From the NCBI GenBank assembly GCA_027920525.1, contig CP115858.1:2418001-2482000 (forward strand): a stretch of 64,000 nucleotides of DNA, given 5' to 3'. The notes under the pieces are model-generated. The model saw only the letters and a program-made list of their open reading frames with translations. It had not been told where the DNA came from and ran no database searches. A program made the position numbers and the translations under genes. This DNA comes from Chryseobacterium daecheongense. Lineage in GTDB: Bacteria; Bacteroidota; Bacteroidia; Flavobacteriales; Weeksellaceae. Of the stretch, positions 44,764 to 53,195 are shown in pieces. Position 1 is the stretch's first letter. Each line of letters begins with the position of its first letter.

Positions 44764-47682
44764 TTATTTTTTTATAAACTTGAGACTTTCTGAAATAGTA
44801 TTATCTTTTATTGAAATGATATAAGCTCCTTTCAACAATTCAGCTACCCTTACCTGGTTATTGGTAATTACACCGCTTTTCACAAGCTGTCCAACCGCAT
44901 TATGAATCTCAAAACTTGCCTTGTTGGAAACCTTAGTAATATTCAACACATCATTCGCCGGATTAGGATAGATCTGGATCCCTTCATTTTTGACGTAAGA
45001 TTCTGAAGTTCCGAGATTAGATGTTACCATCACATTGTAATCTTCAACTTCTCCATAAGAAAAAGTTCCGCAGGTATTAGCCGCCCCCAATGAAGCCCCG
45101 GCACTTGTTGAATAACGAAGGATAACCCTCATTCTTAAAGCCTGGCCTGTTACCGCAGACTGTGGAACTGTAAATGATCCGGTAACAGGAGCAGATATAG
45201 CAGCTACTGGGAAATTAAGAACCTTTTCAGAGTCTTCAAACGCTCCATTTCTGTTATAATCTATCCATGCTGCAACTGCATCAGTATCAGGATCACCTAT
45301 AGTTACAGAAATCGGATAAGTACTGCCTTTAACCAAATTGATCTGTAAAGCAGGGTTAGTTGTATAGTTGGTATAAGAACTTGCCAGAGACGAATTGTTT
45401 ATATTAGCAACCGTTACATTAGAAATATACTCATATGTAGAATCATTTGCAGAAGAAGTACAATATGCTAAATTTTGTGTTGTGAAGTTTGTGGATGCTG
45501 AATAAGTTCCTGTTGTACCACTACAAACAGTAGCCACCTGTACTTCATAAGCTGTACCATCTATCAAACCATTCAATGTAGTATAAGGAGTAGTTACATC
45601 CACCGATGTCCATACTGTTTCAGACACCTTCTTGTAACGAAGCTTATATGTAGCTCCAACAACTGGCTGCCACGCAACATCCGCAGAATTTGCTGTAATA
45701 TTAGAAACAACAATATTAATTGGTGCCGCACTCGTACAAGGAACAAGAGTAGTAACCATGATTGATTTAACGGCATAGAAAACATTTCCTATTGCTGAAA
45801 TTCTTAATTTAATAGTTTGCCCGTTCAGAGCAGAAGGTAAAGTAACGTTTTCTGAACCGTCATTTGGTGTAGTGGCAGCAAGCACTGTCCATGTAGCCCC
45901 GTTATCAGTTGTATAATCGATCTTCACATTGGCAACACTATAAGGAGCCGCAGTCGTATTGGCAGCATCCCATTCTAAAGATGAAGCTCCGCCACCATTA
46001 AGATACAAAGTATTAACCTTAAACGGACCGGTATTACCCACGATAATCGTTTGATCGGCGTATTGCGTCTGCTGCTGATTAGCCGCAGGGTTATTATCTC
46101 TTACCGTTACTGTAAATTTCGTTGTTCTTGGCACCATGGAAACAGATTCCCATTGGTTATTTGAGTTATTAAGAACCCCTGATAATACCGAGGATAATTT
46201 AGGGAAATATCTTGTAGGACTTGTCGTAGGAACTACAGATCTGAATGAAGCTCCGGTAGTAGTAGTCCCCAGATTATTCTTATTAATGGTAACACTTGCA
46301 TTATCCATTTCTTCCCAGGTATATGTTAAGGGATCATTTTCAGCATCTGTAGCAGAAGCTGTTAAAACGAATGCTGTCCCTTTAGGAATATTATATGTAG
46401 GTAAAGCTGCAATTACTGGAGGGTTGTTAGCAACCGTAGTTTCCACATCACAGGTTTTAGCTATTAAATTAGCCTGCACCTGTTTGATTGTGGCAATATG
46501 AAAATATGCATCAGAATGAGGCTGAACATCAGTATTCGGACCTGTAATCCCGGCATACCCCATAATAGTAGTCCCTGAACCTGGTTCTACATTGACACCC
46601 GTTCCTTCAAGACCGTGCGAGAATGTATGATTTCCACCTAACTGATGACCCATTTCGTGAGCAACATAATCAATATCAAAAGAATCTCCCTGCGGAACAT
46701 TATTAGCAGGTGAAGTAATTCCGGAACCTTTACCTTCCGGTTCTGCCGTTGTAGGATCTATACAAACACATCCTATACATCCTGCATTTCCTCCTCCTCC
46801 GGAAGCACCAAATAAGTGTCCGATATCATAATTAGCATTTCCTACCACCGAAGTCAGTGTATTTTGAAGCTGTAAATTCCAGTTCCCCATCTGAGCTGCA
46901 GGAGAATATGGGTCTGTTGCAGGATCTGCATAGATAAGAACAGGATAACTTAATACATTTAAATGCAAAGCAAAATCTTTTTCAAAAACACCATTTACCC
47001 TTGTCATTGTTGCATTAATCTGGGCAAGCGCCTGAGGAACCCCTCCGAAATACTGAGTATATTCTCCGGTCACAGACATAGCCAATCTCATCGTTCTGTA
47101 TTTCTTATCAGAAGATTTAGAGAATGAAGTAGGCTGATGGGCAAAGGATTTCCCTTCCTTCAACAATTCTTTAATCTGTTGCTGAGAAACAGCACTTTCT
47201 TTTGTTGAACAAACAAAAGCTCCCTCTTTTTTTGTTTTCGGATGTACACCATATACTGTTTTATCAGCATTTACAGCATCAATGAATTCATATTGCCCAT
47301 CCTGTATAATCATCGCCTGAAAATCATTAGGAGCCACAGAAAATCTTAAATATTTACCCGGATCATCCATGCTTACCCCAACATAAGACCCCAGCTGGTA
47401 TTGCTCTGCAAATTCTTTTGTCATTACAGGGAAACTATACACCGCAAATCTTTCGATCTTTCCTTTCAAAGTAGGCAGTAAAATCTCTACCGGTTTAGAA
47501 TTAGCACCCATTTCCTGAGCACCTCTAAGTTGTGTTTTAATTTTCTCGAGATCCAGCTTATAGTAATTTCTCACATTAGTGGATTCAAGTTTGTCACTTC
47601 TTTCAAATTTAGTTGGAGTCCATTGCGCAAAAGCTGAAACCCCAATTAAACTACAAAATAAAGTAGAAAATAGTTTTTTCAT
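44764..47682 (-). CDS. Secreted reprolysin-like zinc protease with FN3, GEVED and T9SS domains
   Basis: The protein has 972 residues and the same architecture as the 1006-residue paralogue: a signal peptide ending SAFAQ, a propeptide, the zinc motif HEMGHQLGGNHTF near 342, the IPKGTAFVLTASATDAEND domain, one FN3, one GEVED ending YGEVEDYNVMV, and a T9SS sorting domain. The catalytic part is close to that of the giant protease (shared VEPGSG or MEPGSG and GLEGTGVN segments). The last 83 residues are almost identical to the sorting domain of the unrelated M43 protease next door. Confidence 0.93.
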   Translation of the reverse strand: MKKLFSTLFCSLIGVSAFAQWTPTKFERSDKLESTNVRNYYKLDLEKIKTQLRGAQEMGANSKPVEILLPTLKGKIERFAVYSFPVMTKEFAEQYQLGSYVGVSMDDPGKYLRFSVAPNDFQAMIIQDGQYEFIDAVNADKTVYGVHPKTKKEGAFVCSTKESAVSQQQIKELLKEGKSFAHQPTSFSKSSDKKYRTMRLAMSVTGEYTQYFGGVPQALAQINATMTRVNGVFEKDFALHLNVLSYPVLIYADPATDPYSPAAQMGNWNLQLQNTLTSVVGNANYDIGHLFGASGGGGNAGCIGCVCIDPTTAEPEGKGSGITSPANNVPQGDSFDIDYVAHEMGHQLGGNHTFSHGLEGTGVNVEPGSGTTIMGYAGITGPNTDVQPHSDAYFHIATIKQVQANLIAKTCDVETTVANNPPVIAALPTYNIPKGTAFVLTASATDAENDPLTYTWEEMDNASVTINKNNLGTTTTGASFRSVVPTTSPTRYFPKLSSVLSGVLNNSNNQWESVSMVPRTTKFTVTVRDNNPAANQQQTQYADQTIIVGNTGPFKVNTLYLNGGGASSLEWDAANTTAAPYSVANVKIDYTTDNGATWTVLAATTPNDGSENVTLPSALNGQTIKLRISAIGNVFYAVKSIMVTTLVPCTSAAPINIVVSNITANSADVAWQPVVGATYKLRYKKVSETVWTSVDVTTPYTTLNGLIDGTAYEVQVATVCSGTTGTYSASTNFTTQNLAYCTSSANDSTYEYISNVTVANINNSSLASSYTNYTTNPALQINLVKGSTYPISVTIGDPDTDAVAAWIDYNRNGAFEDSEKVLNFPVAAISAPVTGSFTVPQSAVTGQALRMRVILRYSTSAGASLGAANTCGTFSYGEVEDYNVMVTSNLGTSESYVKNEGIQIYPNPANDVLNITKVSNKASFEIHNAVGQLVKSGVITNNQVRVAELLKGAYIISIKDNTISESLKFIKK

Positions 47683-47713
47683 AAATTAATATCTTTTTAA
47701 AAATTTGGTTAAA

Positions 47714-47721
47714 CAAAAATA
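47714..47721 (-). promoter_or_regulatory. Putative -7 box of the 972-residue protease gene
   Basis: TATTTTTG on the minus strand matches TAnnTTTG, 32 bases before the start codon. Confidence 0.45.
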
Positions 47722-47913
47722 TGAAACCAATACATATTTATACTACAAAACATCAATAAAATCAAAAAAATTATTTATACTTATAAACTATTAAATGAAA
47801 ATATCAGGATATTATTGAATTTTTAATAAACCATTCAACCCATAATAAAATCAGTCCTATAAAGCAATTGGAAATCATAATTCACAAAAGCAATTGTTAA
47901 ATTATAAGTAAAA

Positions 47914-47941
47914 AAAATACCTCAGTAAACTGAGGTATTTT
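47914..47941 (-). terminator. Terminator of the M43 protease gene
   Basis: AAAATACCTCAG (47914-47925) and CTGAGGTATTTT (47930-47941) form a perfect 12-base stem with a 4-base loop, 18 bases past the stop, with a T-run on the minus strand. Confidence 0.85.
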
Positions 47942-47958
47942 CTATTGTTCTATTGAAT

Positions 47959-49977
47959 CTATTTTTTAATAAACTTAATGCTTTCTGAAATAGCATTATC
48001 TTTTATTGAAATGACATACGCCCCTTTCACCAATTCAGCTACTCTTATCTGATTGTTGGTTATAGTACCACTCTTTACAAGTTGCCCAACAGCATTATGA
48101 ATTTCAAAATTGGCCTTATTGGAAACTTTAGTAATGTTCAATACATCATTTACCGGATTAGGATACACTTGAATTCCACTGTTTTTAATGTTAGATTCTG
48201 ATGTTCCCAGTACCTGTACTTTTAAAGATCTGCTTTGCGTTGAAGCAAAATGAGATCCGGAAAGAAGGGTTGTTCCTGATAAAGACTTAATATTGTAATA
48301 TCCTCCATACGGATAGAATCCATCACCAAATTCATCATTAACTGTTAATGTATAACACTCATCAGGACTTAAGGTCCAGTTAAATGTCTTCAGGGCAGGA
48401 AGAGCTCCCGTTGATGAATCAGTATAAGGACCTCCACTCTCCACAGTAGCCCCTGAGCTATTCTTTAAAGTCCAGCTTGTTTCAGAACCATATTGATCCA
48501 ACTGAAGATTAAATACAACATTAGCGTCAGCTCTCACTACAGCTCCCAGATAATTTACTGTGATATTACTGTTAGATGCTCTTTGATCCGTAGTACCATT
48601 TACTGATGTTACATTGATATTCATTTGACCACCTAATACATTAGCATCCATTGGTAGTGTAATTATCTGGTATTTATCCTGAGCAAGATTTCCCGACCAG
48701 TTGTATGTTTTCGAATTACCATTTACAGAGTAAGTAATTACCGCAGATGTTAATGGGCTTGTTCCTCTATTATATAAAGATATTTTTGGATTTTGAGCTG
48801 CTGTAGTAGCACAGGTTGCTGTAGCACATTCTCTTTCAAGCTTTACTTCTGCATCATTTGGAAATAAAGGAATTGGCTGATCTGCAATTGAAGTCTTCAG
48901 CTCCATTCTTCTTGGAGAATTATTCATTACGGCAGTAATTCTATCTTTTTGATTGATTGTAAAGATATTCATACAGGTATCATTCGTATAATCCATATAG
49001 TTCTGAACCATTTCGAATACAGAAGGATTGGTACAACTTGCGATTGCAGGATTACAAGTATAATTGGATGTATGAGCTGTAGGAGTATCTGCACAGAAAT
49101 CATCACCACAATTTGCATCCCCCCAGATATGTCTTAGACCTAAGAAATGCCCTACTTCATGTGTCATCGTTCTCCCTTTATCATAAGGAGCCCCAAGAAG
49201 GAATGTATTATTTACATTATAATCGCTGCTTCCAAATGTTGCATAATTAGCCACAACACCATCTGAATAAGCTTCACCTCCCTGTACATTCAAGCCAGGT
49301 AGTCCTGACGAAGAAGGGAACTGCGCATATCCTAACAAGGTATTATCACTAAATTTCACACTCCACATATTCATGTATTTGGTAGGATCCCAAATAGTTG
49401 CAGGCTTTACAAAAGTTTCGATATCAGCTCTTGCCCATGAAGCCTGACATAAGTTAATTCTATCAATACCATTCGTAGGATTTCCATTTGGATCTACCTT
49501 AGCCAAAGCAAACTGGATTTGCACGTCTGCCCCCACTGCATTATTATTAAAACCAGGAGTTCCCGCAAGTCTACGGTAATCGTTATTCATTACGGTAATT
49601 TGAGAAATAACCTGCTCATCAACTATATTAGGAGCAACTCCCAGATTCTGACCATTATGGATAACATGCACCACAACAGGAATTGTAATGATATTACCAT
49701 TTTGGGATTTATTAGCTTTAGCATTTTGAACCAATGGAGCCAACCATGCTTCAAATTGGTCAGCATTCATTCTGCCAGGGAATTTTGCCTGCAAATAGTT
49801 CTCATACTCTACTGTAGAGCATCTTTCAAAACCATGCGATTGTGTAAGTTCTTCAGAAGATTTGCTTACAAAGTCTGCTTTCTTTTTAACAGCTCCATTT
49901 TTGCTCTGAGCGCTTAAAGCAACCGTAGCAAATAGAGGTAATAAAAAAAGAAATTTCAAAGTAGTAGATTTTTTCAT
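47959..49977 (-). CDS. Secreted M43 (pappalysin/cytophagalysin-like) zinc protease with T9SS domain
   Basis: The protein has 672 residues. A signal peptide ends near VALSAQ. The catalytic domain follows a propeptide with SHGFERCSTVEYE. The zinc motif is THEVGHFLGLRHIWG near 272, followed by the cysteine-rich DDFCADTPT and MNYMDYTND-like Met-turn, the pattern of M43B proteases. A beta-rich region with TVNDEFGDGFYPYGGYY from about 540 resembles domains before sorting signals. The last 83 residues are a T9SS sorting domain that is 71/83 identical to that of the 972-residue protease. It closes the four-gene protease island. Confidence 0.92.
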   Translation of the reverse strand: MKKSTTLKFLFLLPLFATVALSAQSKNGAVKKKADFVSKSSEELTQSHGFERCSTVEYENYLQAKFPGRMNADQFEAWLAPLVQNAKANKSQNGNIITIPVVVHVIHNGQNLGVAPNIVDEQVISQITVMNNDYRRLAGTPGFNNNAVGADVQIQFALAKVDPNGNPTNGIDRINLCQASWARADIETFVKPATIWDPTKYMNMWSVKFSDNTLLGYAQFPSSSGLPGLNVQGGEAYSDGVVANYATFGSSDYNVNNTFLLGAPYDKGRTMTHEVGHFLGLRHIWGDANCGDDFCADTPTAHTSNYTCNPAIASCTNPSVFEMVQNYMDYTNDTCMNIFTINQKDRITAVMNNSPRRMELKTSIADQPIPLFPNDAEVKLERECATATCATTAAQNPKISLYNRGTSPLTSAVITYSVNGNSKTYNWSGNLAQDKYQIITLPMDANVLGGQMNINVTSVNGTTDQRASNSNITVNYLGAVVRADANVVFNLQLDQYGSETSWTLKNSSGATVESGGPYTDSSTGALPALKTFNWTLSPDECYTLTVNDEFGDGFYPYGGYYNIKSLSGTTLLSGSHFASTQSRSLKVQVLGTSESNIKNSGIQVYPNPVNDVLNITKVSNKANFEIHNAVGQLVKSGTITNNQIRVAELVKGAYVISIKDNAISESIKFIKK

Positions 49978-50000
49978 TCTATAAATTTCTATAAGATTCG

Positions 50001-50008
50001 CAAATATA
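50001..50008 (-). promoter_or_regulatory. Putative -7 box of the M43 protease gene
   Basis: TATATTTG on the minus strand matches TAnnTTTG, 24 bases before the start codon. Confidence 0.45.
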
Positions 50009-50065
50009 TCAGTTTAGATTAATATATTTAACTATATTTAAATAAATAAAACAAAAAAATACAAA

Positions 50066-50509
50066 ATGAAAAACATTATCATATTATTGTTCTCAATAAC
50101 AACAACTATTTTTGGAAGTTGTCACTCTCAAAAAAGCACAGAAAACAAGCATGTTATAAAGAATAATCAGAAAAATGATCTGGAAAAAATTGAATTAACA
50201 GAGCAAACCCGAGGTACCGATAGAAAAATAACTTTTACCTCAGATTCTATAGTAACATATCTGAATGGAGAATCAAAGATCACAAAATCAAATGATACTC
50301 AATGGACAAGTATTGTAAAACAAACCAGTTCATTGAATCTGGATAAACTATCTTCCTATACCGCTCCAACAACAGGTCGCTTTTCGGATAGTGCTTTATC
50401 TTCAGTAATCATTATTACCTATAAGGGGAAAATATATCAATCTTCCGGATTCGATGCCGGAGCACCTCCAAAAGAACTGGAAACTCTTTACCTGCTGCTA
50501 AAAAAATAA
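50066..50509 (+). CDS. Small putative lipoprotein
   Basis: The 147-residue protein begins with a short hydrophobic signal followed by the lipobox FGSC at about 17-20, so Cys20 is probably lipidated. The mature part is charged and carries no family I know. The C-terminal half (SDSALSSVIIITYKGKIYQSSGFDAGAPP) looks like a small beta-sheet domain. It is monocistronic and converges with the DUF6048 gene, sharing a hairpin with it. Confidence 0.7.
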   Translation: MKNIIILLFSITTTIFGSCHSQKSTENKHVIKNNQKNDLEKIELTEQTRGTDRKITFTSDSIVTYLNGESKITKSNDTQWTSIVKQTSSLNLDKLSSYTAPTTGRFSDSALSSVIIITYKGKIYQSSGFDAGAPPKELETLYLLLKK

Positions 50510-50530
50510 ACCTGAAGAAAACTTCAGGTT
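50509..50530. terminator. Shared terminator between lipoprotein and DUF6048 genes
   Basis: AACCTGAAG (50509-50517) and CTTCAGGTT (50522-50530) form a perfect 9-base stem that begins at the stop codon of the lipoprotein gene. It lies between two convergent genes. Confidence 0.6.
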
Positions 50531-50539
50531 CAGATATTT

Positions 50540-51199
50540 TTAAAATTTATAGGCTATATTCCAGGAGAATCCCATATTGAATTTGGAAGAACTCCTTCCA
50601 AATCCAGGGACAATCATGGGCTGTATATCGTCCTGTTTGGTTGTAAATACCATATATTTAGGCTGGAGGTTGACATCAATATAAAAATTGGATTCAAATA
50701 ACTGTACTCTTCCTCCTATCACTCCTTCAAGCCAATAAGAAGATTGGGTAGAAGACGGAAAAGCTACAGAAGAATTACTACCTCCAAACCCCCGCACAGG
50801 CACAGCCATATACTCCTGAGTATAAAATGATCCTGCTGCCTTTCCTCCGGCATAAAAACCATTAAATTCATTCTCCGGATCCTGGGCTAACATGTAAAAA
50901 GCTCCCAGCTTAACAAATGGCCCATTCACTTTAGCGTCATATCCGTTTTTCTGGTATACATTTTTTTCAAAACCAGCTTCTGCAATTGCATGTACATTTC
51001 CGTTTATTTTGGAAGATATAAAACCTTGGTAGAGTTTTCTATCCGAAAAAAAGGCACTCCCAGTATTGAGAAGATCCAAACCAACCATAAAATTTGGTTC
51101 ATATTTCCATTTTTCTTTTTTTTCCACAGGCTTTTTTTGCTGAGCAAATCCAAGCAGGCTTATGCTAAAAAAGAAGGTAAAGATTAGTTTTGTCTTCAT
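50540..51199 (-). CDS. DUF6048 family protein, probable outer-membrane beta barrel
   Basis: The 219-residue protein has a signal peptide (about 1-19, ending GFAQ) and alternating hydrophobic strands with an aromatic C-terminal residue (NIAYKF), which suggests an outer-membrane barrel. Sequence and position next to DUF6452 and rlmD match the DUF6048 family. Its start overlaps the end of the DUF6452 gene by 35 bases, so the two are translated together. Function is unknown. Confidence 0.75.
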   Translation of the reverse strand: MKTKLIFTFFFSISLLGFAQQKKPVEKKEKWKYEPNFMVGLDLLNTGSAFFSDRKLYQGFISSKINGNVHAIAEAGFEKNVYQKNGYDAKVNGPFVKLGAFYMLAQDPENEFNGFYAGGKAAGSFYTQEYMAVPVRGFGGSNSSVAFPSSTQSSYWLEGVIGGRVQLFESNFYIDVNLQPKYMVFTTKQDDIQPMIVPGFGRSSSKFNMGFSWNIAYKF

Positions 51200-51644
51200 T
51201 CTCTATATTATTTTGTCCTATTTCAACTTTCTTTACCGGATTGCTCGGTGTTGGTGAATCAGAGTTCAGGTTTTCATATGTTTTTTTCAATCCACATCCG
51301 GGAGATACATATGTAGATTTAGTGGTATAACTTATCCTTACCTTTGACTCAGTCCCTTTGTCCGCTAACCGGAAATATACGTCTGTATAAGGGGAGTCGT
51401 CAACCCTTAATGGAATGAGTCTTGAACTTATTTTTTGCTGTTTTCCCAACTGCACTTTTCCGTTTCCATAATCTACGGCTACGTAAAGAGAGTCTAATGT
51501 TATGATTTTGTCATTATCTGCATTTTTAAAAGCAATTTTAATTCGTGGCGTACCTTCACCACTCTCACAGATATCATCATCTCCGCCACAGGAGCAAAGC
51601 ATTCCCAACATCAGGGTTAATAAGAGAAATTTAAAATATTTCAT
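51165..51644 (-). CDS. DUF6452 family lipoprotein
   Basis: I start this at the ATG giving MKYFKFLLLT, 6 codons after the first possible Met, because a clean lipoprotein signal follows (LGMLCSCGGDDD, with a lipobox Cys near 17-19). The product is about 159 residues, with conserved cysteines (ICESGE and SPGCGLKKTY). It is the middle gene of the rlmD-DUF6452-DUF6048 run seen in many Flavobacteriia. Function is unknown; the pair is probably an envelope module. Confidence 0.75.
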   Translation of the reverse strand: MKYFKFLLLTLMLGMLCSCGGDDDICESGEGTPRIKIAFKNADNDKIITLDSLYVAVDYGNGKVQLGKQQKISSRLIPLRVDDSPYTDVYFRLADKGTESKVRISYTTKSTYVSPGCGLKKTYENLNSDSPTPSNPVKKVEIGQNNIENEDKTNLYLLF

Positions 51645-51673
51645 AATAATATTTAAACTCAAATTTAGGTAAA

Positions 51674-53080
51674 TTATTTCTTTATCAGCAATGCAATATT
51701 CTCCACATGGTGGGTTTGCGGAAACATATCCACAGGTAATATCTTAACAACCTGATATTGATCTTTCATCAACGCAAGATCTCTTGCCTGGGTAGCTGAA
51801 TTACAGCTTACATAAACCACTTTTTCAGGGGAAAGCTTTAATATTTGTTCTACCACTTTCTGATGCATTCCGTCTCTCGGAGGATCAGTAATCAACACAT
51901 CCGCCTTTGGATGATTTTCGAGAAATTCATCATTAAAGACATTCTTCATATCCCCACAATAGAATGTACAATTCGTAAGACCATTGAGTTCAGCATGTTC
52001 AATAGCTGCATCAATAGCCTCCTGAACAGATTCTATACCTATCACCTGCTTCGCCTTTCTGGCCACATACTGTGCAATAGTACCTGTTCCCGTATAGAGA
52101 TCATAAACTACTTCATCTCCTTTCAGATCTGCAAATTCCAATGTCTTTCTATATAACTCTAATGCCTGCTTATAGTTGGTTTGAAAAAAAGATTTAGGCC
52201 CGATTTTAAATTTCAGTCCATCCATCTCTTCCATTAAAAATCCTTCCCCGGAGTAAACATTAATATCCAAATCGTAAATCGAATCATTTTGTTTTGGATT
52301 AATTGCATACACCAATGTTTTGATCTGTGGAAACTGACCCAATAAAAATTCAAAAAGCTTCTCTCTGTTTTCAGTTTCTTCCCTGTATAACTGAAACAAG
52401 ACCATCCATTCTCCCTGGGAATTCTGCCTCATCATCAGAGTTCTTAAAAAACCTTCCTGATTTTTTACATCAAAAAAGTCCAAACCATTTTCAACAGCAT
52501 AATTTTTTACGGCTAAACGAATTGCATTGGACGGGTCTTCTTGAAGAAAACATTCTTTCAGGTCTAAAATCTTGCTCCACATTCCCGGAATATGAAATCC
52601 TAAAGCATCTTTATTTCCAAAATTTTCTTCGGAACTGATTTCGTACTGAGTAAGCCATCTTGCATTGGAAAAAGAAAACTCCATTTTATTTCTATAATAA
52701 TATTGCTCTTCAGCACCCAGAATTGGCAACGTTTCAAAGTTCTCAATTCCTCCTATTCTCTTAATATTATTATATACCTCTTCCTGTTTAAAATCCAGTT
52801 GCTTTTCATAGCTCATATTTTGCCACTTGCATCCTCCACAAGTACCAAAATGAATACACTTTGGATCTACTCTGTACGGAGAACTTTCCACAACTTCTAC
52901 AGCCTCTGCTTCGTAATACTTAGACTTCGATTTCTTCACCCTTGCATTTACCACATCTCCCGGAATAGCTCCTGAAACCAATACCGTTTTGCCTTCCTCC
53001 GTTCTACCTATGGCAACTCCTTTTGCTCCGGCTGCTATTAATCTTATATTTTCAAGAATAATATTCTTCTTCTTTTTCAT
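51674..53080 (-). CDS. rlmD: 23S rRNA (uracil(1939)-C(5))-methyltransferase
   Basis: The 468-residue enzyme methylates U1939 of 23S rRNA using S-adenosylmethionine. A TRAM domain covers about residues 1-65. The iron-sulfur cysteines appear in CIHFGTCGGCKWQ near 77-89, the SAM site in YDLYTGTGTIAQ near 325, and the catalytic Cys in VYVSCNSAT near 424. Length and motifs fit the RlmD/RumA class. It leads the operon with DUF6452 and DUF6048. Confidence 0.93.
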   Translation of the reverse strand: MKKKKNIILENIRLIAAGAKGVAIGRTEEGKTVLVSGAIPGDVVNARVKKSKSKYYEAEAVEVVESSPYRVDPKCIHFGTCGGCKWQNMSYEKQLDFKQEEVYNNIKRIGGIENFETLPILGAEEQYYYRNKMEFSFSNARWLTQYEISSEENFGNKDALGFHIPGMWSKILDLKECFLQEDPSNAIRLAVKNYAVENGLDFFDVKNQEGFLRTLMMRQNSQGEWMVLFQLYREETENREKLFEFLLGQFPQIKTLVYAINPKQNDSIYDLDINVYSGEGFLMEEMDGLKFKIGPKSFFQTNYKQALELYRKTLEFADLKGDEVVYDLYTGTGTIAQYVARKAKQVIGIESVQEAIDAAIEHAELNGLTNCTFYCGDMKNVFNDEFLENHPKADVLITDPPRDGMHQKVVEQILKLSPEKVVYVSCNSATQARDLALMKDQYQVVKILPVDMFPQTHHVENIALLIKK

Positions 53081-53134
53081 CCGTAATTTCTATTTTTTCT
53101 ATCTGTTCTAATGTAACCTTACGGTTTCATTTTG

Positions 53135-53142
53135 CAAAAATA
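53135..53142 (-). promoter_or_regulatory. Putative -7 box of the rlmD operon
   Basis: TATTTTTG on the minus strand matches TAnnTTTG, 55 bases before the rlmD start. Confidence 0.4.
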
Positions 53143-53150
53143 CAATAAAA

Positions 53151-53176
53151 AAAACCTTATCCTAGGACAAGGTTTT
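53151..53176 (-). terminator. Terminator of the thioredoxin-fold lipoprotein gene
   Basis: AAAACCTT and AAGGTTTT flank an inner CCTAGG palindrome, giving a stem-loop 20 bases past the stop at 53196. Confidence 0.65.
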
Positions 53177-53195
53177 TCATGTATGTTAAAGTTTA

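Noticed and set aside
51645..51662. Upstream ATG of the DUF6452 gene
   Set aside because: Starting at 51644 gives a proper lipoprotein signal; the upstream six codons break it.
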